DNA from: Anaerolineae bacterium
GTDB taxonomy: Bacteria > Chloroflexota > Anaerolineae > JAAYZQ01
Reading direction: 5' to 3'
Assembly (NCBI GenBank): GCA_016926595.1
Contig: JAFGOG010000262.1
Coordinates: 1 to 11,710 of the forward strand
DNA: 11,710 nucleotides
Position 1 is the stretch's first letter. Every line of letters starts with the position of its first letter. A program made the translations under genes and the position numbers. Below the pieces are notes generated by a model that had not been told where the DNA came from, ran no database searches, and saw nothing but the letters and a program-made list of their open reading frames with translations. Shown piece by piece: positions 7,073-11,710 of this stretch.

Positions 7073-7084
7073 CAGCGCCTGGCA
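7068..7084 (-). terminator. Proximal half of the split intrinsic terminator (first stem arm)
   Basis: On the minus strand, starting 17 bp after the BtrH-like stop codon, TGCCAGGCGCTGCCGGC forms the 5' arm and loop of the terminator. The 3' arm and T-tract now sit at 102..123. RNA polymerase leaving the BtrH-like gene therefore meets the transposon end in place of the second arm. Confidence 0.8.
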
Positions 7085-7100
7085 CCAAAAGAATCGGAAT

Positions 7101-8105
7101 CTATCCTACCAGGCGGCGCCAGGCCGCCTCTTCCCTCCCTGCGAGGGCTGCCAGCCGTGCGCCTGCTTCGTCCAGCCGTGCGGCAGGATCGTCCGCTTCC
7201 GACGCTTCCCTGCACCACGCGCCAAATGCCTCCCAGGTGTCGCCCACCTGGCGAAACTCTTCTACACTTTCCCCGAGCCTGGCATCGCCTGTCAGTTCAC
7301 ACGCCTCTGCCAGGAACCGGCTGAACATGTATCGAAAGTTGCCACCGCCCGAGCCGCCCTCGGGGCTGACAAAGATGTAGGTGTTGAAGAGTGCCCAGCG
7401 CACCTCGTCTGTGTTGAGCTTCACAGTCCAGCGCGGCACGGCATCGGCCGCCTTGCGAATGCCGGCAACGCCGATGTTACGAATCGGCGGCTCCAGCATG
7501 AGATGTGCTTGAGCCACGATCGCCTCGCGCACCTCTTCCGCCAGCGGCTGGCGCTTGTGCGTAAAGTCAAGGGCATACCACAAGTTCTTGGGTGGGAAGG
7601 GCTTGAAGGTGCTGGCTCGCGCCCGCTCCAGGTCGGGGAGCGGCACGGGATGCAGATCCGCGTCGCGGTCGGCGATCAACACCAGTCCCATGTCGGCATC
7701 ATACCCACACACCACCACCGCGTGCCCGCCAAAGTGGTACTCCTCGCCACCAAAGTCAAAGTAGGGCAGGAACCCCATGTCACAGCCGATCATGAAAGGC
7801 TGCCCGGAGCCGAGTGCGTCGAGCATCGCCTGGTGTGCCTTGCGCGCGTTGGTCGTCGTGTGCAGCCCGATCTCGACCCCGGTACGCTGCCCCGCGATCT
7901 GCTCCATGCTTGGCTTGGGCATCCCGCGCCCGCCGAGGAAGGGAGGCCGGCCAGCAAAGTGCCAGTAGCTAAAGCTGACCCCTTCGCCCAATCCGAGGAG
8001 CATCTCCTCGCTCAAGTTGTGTCCATTGTGGACGTACACGTGGCGCATCGATCCGGTGACGCAGTGATGCGTGGGAAAGTGCCTGAATCCATTCAAAGCT
8101 TCCAT
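7101..8105 (-). CDS. BtrH N-terminal-domain / DUF4872 protein (C39-like cysteine fold)
   Basis: This 334-residue protein is of the family named after BtrH, the butirosin-pathway enzyme that moves an acyl side chain from a carrier protein to an aminoglycoside. Most members, including this one, have no known substrate. The N-terminal half shows the C39-peptidase-like triad pattern: Cys15 (FPTHHCVTG), His128 (EEYHFGGHAVVVCGYD) and an Asp in IADRD (147 or 149). The signatures LSEEMLLGLGEG (31..42) and GFLPYFDFGGEEYHFGGH (111..128) are highly typical. The C-terminal helical half (about 185..334) matches the DUF4872 type. There is no signal peptide, so it is probably cytoplasmic. ATG 8105 is supported by AGGAG ending six bases upstream, which overlaps the padR stop. 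It forms a two-gene operon behind padR. Its terminator was split by the transposon. Confidence 0.85.
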   Translation of the reverse strand: MEALNGFRHFPTHHCVTGSMRHVYVHNGHNLSEEMLLGLGEGVSFSYWHFAGRPPFLGGRGMPKPSMEQIAGQRTGVEIGLHTTTNARKAHQAMLDALGSGQPFMIGCDMGFLPYFDFGGEEYHFGGHAVVVCGYDADMGLVLIADRDADLHPVPLPDLERARASTFKPFPPKNLWYALDFTHKRQPLAEEVREAIVAQAHLMLEPPIRNIGVAGIRKAADAVPRWTVKLNTDEVRWALFNTYIFVSPEGGSGGGNFRYMFSRFLAEACELTGDARLGESVEEFRQVGDTWEAFGAWCREASEADDPAARLDEAGARLAALAGREEAAWRRLVG

Positions 8106-8108
8106 AGT

Positions 8109-8699
8109 CTAGCTCCTTTCGCCTGGTAGTTGTTCCCCTGCCTGTTCGCACACCTGCGTGGCGAACTGCTCGATCCAGGTCATCTCCGCCTCGATCAGCG
8201 TGGCACTGTAATCGAACAGCGCGTCGACAAAGTAAGGTAGGGGCTTTTGTGCTTCCCAACGAGCACGGACATGCGCCAGGCGCTCTGCCAGCCGCTCCCG
8301 GTACTCACCCAGGGCGGCAAGTGCCTCTTCAGGGGTCACGGTGGGCAAATTGCCGACCGCCAGCAGCAGTCTCGACGGCGATCGCTCGGGGAGCGACAGG
8401 GCAGCTAGCAGCGCCTCGTACAGCTCCTCTCGACCGGCGGCTGTCACCCGGTAGACCTTGCGTGTCGGCCCCTGCCCTGCCTGCTCCAGCTCACTCTTGA
8501 TCAGTCCTTCACGCGCCAGCTTGTTCAGCACATAGTAGATCGAAGAGAAACCGACGTCGGTCCATTCACGCATGCCACGCCCCTCGATCACCTGCTCGAT
8601 CTCGTATCCGTGGCGTGGCTTCTCAGCCACAAGCGTCAAGATTGCCAGCTCCGCGTTGGTCATAGTATGGCCCGCCGGCGGTTTCATCTCCCGAATCAC
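8109..8699 (-). CDS. PadR-family transcriptional regulator
   Basis: This is a PadR-type winged-helix regulator with a helical dimerisation tail. The typical opening MTNAELAILTLVAEKPRHGYEI begins at residue 13 of the longest frame. The recognition region follows (WTDVGFSSIYYVLNKLAREGLI), then a wing (GPTRKVYRVTAAGREEL). The rest (about 100..185) is helical, like the Vir_act_alpha_C-type domain. The start is uncertain: GTG 8699 gives 196 residues, ATG 8687 gives 192, and ATG 8663 begins exactly at the conserved domain. None has a well-placed Shine-Dalgarno. The gene sits four bases before the BtrH-like gene and shares its transcript. A dyad over its own -10 suggests autoregulation and control of the BtrH-like gene. 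The ligand is unknown. Confidence 0.88.
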   Translation of the reverse strand: MIREMKPPAGHTMTNAELAILTLVAEKPRHGYEIEQVIEGRGMREWTDVGFSSIYYVLNKLAREGLIKSELEQAGQGPTRKVYRVTAAGREELYEALLAALSLPERSPSRLLLAVGNLPTVTPEEALAALGEYRERLAERLAHVRARWEAQKPLPYFVDALFDYSATLIEAEMTWIEQFATQVCEQAGEQLPGERS

Positions 8700-8724
8700 T
8701 TGGATACACTACTCCAGTACTAGA

Positions 8725-8744
8725 ATATACTGATTATAGTATAT
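8725..8744. promoter_or_regulatory. 20-bp inverted repeat over the padR -10, probable PadR operator
   Basis: ATATACTGATTATAGTATAT has perfect 7-bp arms (ATATACT/AGTATAT) and a 6-bp spacer. It covers the -10 box and the expected start of padR transcription. This is where an autoregulating PadR dimer would bind. An AGTACT palindrome lies close by at 8717..8722. Confidence 0.6.
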
Positions 8745-8766
8745 CACGTTTTCGACATGATGTCAA
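8738..8766 (-). promoter_or_regulatory. sigma70 promoter of the padR-btrH-like operon
   Basis: On the minus strand there is TTGACA (8766..8761), a 17-bp spacer and TATACT (8743..8738), an 11/12 consensus match. The expected start is near 8731, about 32 nt before the GTG at 8699. The 11 bases GCCTCTTGACA around the -35 box are identical to those at the leftmost promoter (101..91). Confidence 0.8.
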
Positions 8767-8855
8767 GAGGCCAGGCCGCGGTGCTCACGGCTCCTGCAAA
8801 GTGTATCATTGTGAGTGCCGATTCCTCGCACAGCCAAGATCTGGGAGGATCACAT

Positions 8856-8884
8856 TTGCCGCCTGCCACGTTGTGTGTTATGAT
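8856..8884 (+). promoter_or_regulatory. Promoter of the glycosyltransferase gene
   Basis: TTGCCG (8856..8861), a 17-bp spacer and TATGAT (8879..8884) give a good sigma70 match, with transcription expected near 8891. It is divergent from the padR promoter. The in-frame ATG at 8880 overlaps the -10, which argues for translation from the GTG at 8913. Confidence 0.6.
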
Positions 8885-8912
8885 AGCCGCGATTTCAGAT
8901 GAGAGTGCACAC

Positions 8913-11710
8913 GTGATCTCGGTGAGTGAGAGTCAGCCATCGCCCCTATCCCACCGCGTAGCCGCCGTGGCGGCCCTGCTCGGTGCCGTGACCCTTGTGG
9001 CGCTGGCGCTGCGTCTCTATGGCCTCGACGCCCAGAGCCTGTGGTACGACGAGGCGTTTAGCGTCTACCTGGCGAGCATGGGCCTGGAGGAAATCACCGC
9101 ACGCACCGCAGCCGACATCCAGCCCCCCCTCTACTACTATCTGCTCCACGGATGGATGCGCCTGTTTGGCAATGGCGAGGTGGCAGTGCGCAGCCTGTCG
9201 GTGCTCCTGGGCCTGCTGACCGTTCCGCTCATCTACTTTGCAGGCGTCGAGCTGTTTCAAAGCAGGATTGCCGGCCTGCTGGCAGCGCTCCTGATCGCCA
9301 TCTCGCCGCTCCACATCTGGTACGCGCAAGAAGTGCGCATGTATACCCTCCTCACCTTTCTCTGCCTCCTATCCGGCTACCTGCTTCTGCGGCTGACTGC
9401 CACCACCGGCGGCTGGAAGGCGGCGGCGTTGTGGGCCGGCTTTACGGCGGCCAACATCGCCGCGATCTATACGCACTATTTTGCCTTCTTTGTCCTGGCT
9501 TTCCAGGCGGCTTATCTGTTCTGGACGTGGGGGCGCAAGCGCATGCGGCCGCGCCACCTGGTGGTAGGCGGCGTAGCCTCTGGGGCTGCCATTCTGGTCG
9601 CCTACCTCGCCTGGCTGCCGAACCTGCTGACGCGCTTTGAAGCAGATACCAGTTACCTGGAGGGCCGGCTCAAGTTAGGCGAGGTGCTCGCCGACATCGC
9701 CATCCTCTTTACCGGCGGGGAGTCGCTAACCGAGGCGGATGGCCTGCCCCTGGCTGCCGGGCTCGCATTCGTGCTTGTCCTCTGCCTGGCTGCCCTCCTG
9801 GCGAGGGCAGCCTCCACCACGCGGCGCCAACCTGAGGACGAGCGGGGCGCTCTGCCCGCGGCCTACGACCCGATCCTCTTTTTGCTCCTCTACCTGCTGC
9901 TGCCGCCGGCCCTCATCCTGGCCATGTCATACGCGGCACCCAAGTTCAACGCCAGGTACGTGATGATGTCACACCCGGCGCTCCTGCTCATCCTTGGCGG
10001 GGGATTGACAGCCCTACACCAGGTGCGAGGGGCCTCAATCGCCAACGTGCTGCGCCAGGCCGCCGCAGCGCTCGCCCTGCTCTTTCTGGTCGCCACGTCC
10101 GTGTATGCCGATCTGGGGGCCTATGGCGACCCCCATTTCGCCCGGGCGAATTTCCGGGGTGTGGCGCACTATCTGCGCAGCCACGTCCAGGCAGACGAAG
10201 CCATCATCCTCGTGTCGGGCCACGCATTTCCCGTGTTCGACTACTACGGAGCGGACCTCGATCGCCACCTGCTCCCCGACACACCCACCCTCGACACGAC
10301 CACGACGCTGGACTATTCCATCGCCGGGGAGCTGAACGAGTGGCTGGGAGGCAAGAGAGGCGTGTGGTTGGTACTGTGGCAGGATGAGGTGGTGGACCCC
10401 GCCGGCTACCTGCCGTCGATGCTCGCCGAGATCGGCGAGGAGGTGCCCGTCGACAGCCATTTTTCCCAAGTCGCCCTCCGCCACTACCGTCTACCGGAAG
10501 AGGCTATCTTTGCCGAGGAGCCCGAAATCGCCCACCCAACCCGCGTCAACTTTGGCGACAGGCTGCGATTGCTCGGCTACGCACAGACAGGAGACCGGCA
10601 AGTCACCCTCTTCTGGGAGGCGATCCAGCCACTAGAAGAGGACTATCGCATCTCGCTCGTCCTGCGCGATACGATGGGCCAGAGCTGGGGACAGTGGGAT
10701 GGGCGGCCCACGGCCTACTACTACCCGACGAGCCGCTGGGAACCGGGCCAGGTCGTCTTTGGCCGCTACGACCTGGCACTCCTCCCTGGCTCGCCACCTG
10801 GCGACTATGGCATCGAGGTCGGCGTCTACACGGAGGAGGATCCTGTAGGGCTCGATGTCCTCGATGCCGCAGGAAACCCACAGGGCAAGCGCGCGGTGCC
10901 CGGCGCGGTGCGCCTCGCCGTCGCAGCCGCCACGTCCGAAGAAGTGGACGTGTCGAACGCCGAACAGGTGCCGCTCGGCGGAGGGATCGTGTTGCTCGGG
11001 TGGGATCTCGGCCGTGAAGAGGCAGCGCCAGGTGACCGCCTGCTTCTAACGCCCATCTGGTCGGTCGAGACACAGCCGGGCGCCGACTATCGCGTGCGCG
11101 TGCTCCTCACCGACGAGGCGGGCCAGACCCTCGATGCCGGCACCCACTATCTCACCAACGAGTGGCACCCAACGAGTGTGTGGCTGCCGGGCCAGGCGTG
11201 GCGCGGGCAGATTACCTTCCGCCTTCCGATCCACGCGCGTCCTGGGCTGGCCAACCTGTCACTGCAACTGCTCGACCGCGCAGGCAATACGCTGGCCCCC
11301 CCCACCCAGATCACGACCGTGCAGGTTCTGGCGACAGATCGCGTCTTTGCGCCTCCGTCTCCGCAGGCGCTGCGCCGCGCAAACTTTGACAACCAGGTTG
11401 GCTTGCTGGGCGCCGACCTGGGGCCCGACCCGGTTGCGCCGGGCGGCACGCTGCGCGTCATCCTCTACTGGGAGGCACTGGCCGAGATGGACGTGCCATA
11501 CACCGCCTTTGTCCACCTGCTCGACCTGAGCGGCCGGGTGGTGGCAGGACACGACGGCGAGCCCGCTTCCGGTGCGCGGCCGACGACCGGCTGGGTGCCC
11601 GGCGAGTACGTGGTCGATACGCACGAGCTTGTCGTGCCCCCGGATCTGGCACCGGGCGATTACGTGGTCGAGGTGGGCGTGTACGATGCCGGCCTGCCGG
11701 CGATGCCGCG
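8913..11710 (+). CDS. GT39/PMT-type membrane glycosyltransferase with C-terminal beta-sandwich repeats (3' end missing)
   Basis: The frame stays open to the window edge, giving at least 932 residues. The N-terminal half is a polytopic GT-C protein of the ArnT/protein-mannosyltransferase type, which moves sugar from a polyprenyl-phosphate donor to an acceptor outside the membrane. A first membrane helix (about 16..34) precedes the loop QSLWYDEAFS (41..50) with the catalytic-type Asp46-Glu47. Then come DIQPPLYYYLLHGWM (69..82 region), RSLSVLLG and SPLHIWYAQEVRMYTL (131..146), which are all family signatures. Further hydrophobic segments run to about residue 400. From residue 544 three similar beta-rich units follow, opening RVNFGDRLRLLGY (544), VPLGGGIVLLGWDL (686) and RANFDNQVGLLGADL (822). 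GTG 8913 is preferred because the upstream ATG 8880 lies in the -10 box; GTG 8922 is an alternative. The acceptor is unknown. Confidence 0.85.
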   Translation, partial: MISVSESQPSPLSHRVAAVAALLGAVTLVALALRLYGLDAQSLWYDEAFSVYLASMGLEEITARTAADIQPPLYYYLLHGWMRLFGNGEVAVRSLSVLLGLLTVPLIYFAGVELFQSRIAGLLAALLIAISPLHIWYAQEVRMYTLLTFLCLLSGYLLLRLTATTGGWKAAALWAGFTAANIAAIYTHYFAFFVLAFQAAYLFWTWGRKRMRPRHLVVGGVASGAAILVAYLAWLPNLLTRFEADTSYLEGRLKLGEVLADIAILFTGGESLTEADGLPLAAGLAFVLVLCLAALLARAASTTRRQPEDERGALPAAYDPILFLLLYLLLPPALILAMSYAAPKFNARYVMMSHPALLLILGGGLTALHQVRGASIANVLRQAAAALALLFLVATSVYADLGAYGDPHFARANFRGVAHYLRSHVQADEAIILVSGHAFPVFDYYGADLDRHLLPDTPTLDTTTTLDYSIAGELNEWLGGKRGVWLVLWQDEVVDPAGYLPSMLAEIGEEVPVDSHFSQVALRHYRLPEEAIFAEEPEIAHPTRVNFGDRLRLLGYAQTGDRQVTLFWEAIQPLEEDYRISLVLRDTMGQSWGQWDGRPTAYYYPTSRWEPGQVVFGRYDLALLPGSPPGDYGIEVGVYTEEDPVGLDVLDAAGNPQGKRAVPGAVRLAVAAATSEEVDVSNAEQVPLGGGIVLLGWDLGREEAAPGDRLLLTPIWSVETQPGADYRVRVLLTDEAGQTLDAGTHYLTNEWHPTSVWLPGQAWRGQITFRLPIHARPGLANLSLQLLDRAGNTLAPPTQITTVQVLATDRVFAPPSPQALRRANFDNQVGLLGADLGPDPVAPGGTLRVILYWEALAEMDVPYTAFVHLLDLSGRVVAGHDGEPASGARPTTGWVPGEYVVDTHELVVPPDLAPGDYVVEVGVYDAGLPAMP

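Noticed and set aside
6894..8129. 411-codon plus-strand open frame beginning at the end of tnsD
   Set aside because: It crosses the transposon end and then runs antisense through the BtrH-like gene. Its reading exists only because of the insertion junction and the translation has no domain.
8779..8820. Imperfect 10-bp inverted repeat in the padR/glycosyltransferase intergenic region
   Set aside because: It needs two G-U pairs and a 22-nt loop and does not line up with either promoter; it could be chance.

Overview
The window carries one complete Tn7-like transposon (131..7067, 6,937 bp) inserted in a GC-rich bacterial chromosome. The flanking genes are a PadR regulator with a BtrH/C39-like protein (DUF4872 type), and a multi-membrane GT39-type glycosyltransferase with tandem beta-sandwich repeats at its C-terminus. 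That mix, the GTG starts and the weak Shine-Dalgarno use resemble Chloroflexota (Anaerolineae/Caldilineae-like). The taxon is an inference from gene content only; no rRNA or marker gene is present.

Layout. Positions 1..130, on the minus strand: the first 15 codons of a gene leaving the window, its near-perfect sigma70 promoter with a 15-bp palindromic operator, and half of an intrinsic terminator. Positions 131..7067: the transposon, bounded by TGTACAC...GTGTACA ends and flanked by the perfect 5-bp duplication GCCGG. It encodes tnsA-tnsB-tnsC-tnsD as one plus-strand operon with overlapping or nearly abutting genes, and has no recognisable cargo, TnsE, Cas genes or CRISPR array. The tnsA-proximal end has three TnsB-type sites in exact 20-bp register. 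The other end has three widely spaced inverted sites. This is the same asymmetry as Tn7R and Tn7L. Positions 7068..8766, on the minus strand: the other half of the terminator, the BtrH-like gene, padR and the padR promoter/operator. Positions 8856..11710, on the plus strand: a promoter and the glycosyltransferase, open at the window edge.

How it fits together. TnsA and TnsB form the heteromeric transposase (nuclease plus DDE strand transferase, both with intact active-site residues). TnsC is the AAA+ regulator, and TnsD is a long zinc-binding TniQ-family target selector. Removing the element and one copy of GCCGG rebuilds a strong intrinsic terminator (15-bp stem, 4-nt loop, TCTTTTT tract) that lay 17 bp after the BtrH-like stop codon. 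The transposon entered at the tip of that hairpin. Tn7 likewise inserts in the glmS terminator, but here the gene's 3' end faces the L-like end, opposite to Tn7. The exact duplication, matching ends and four intact genes argue for a recent and possibly active insertion at an attachment site I do not recognise as a known one.
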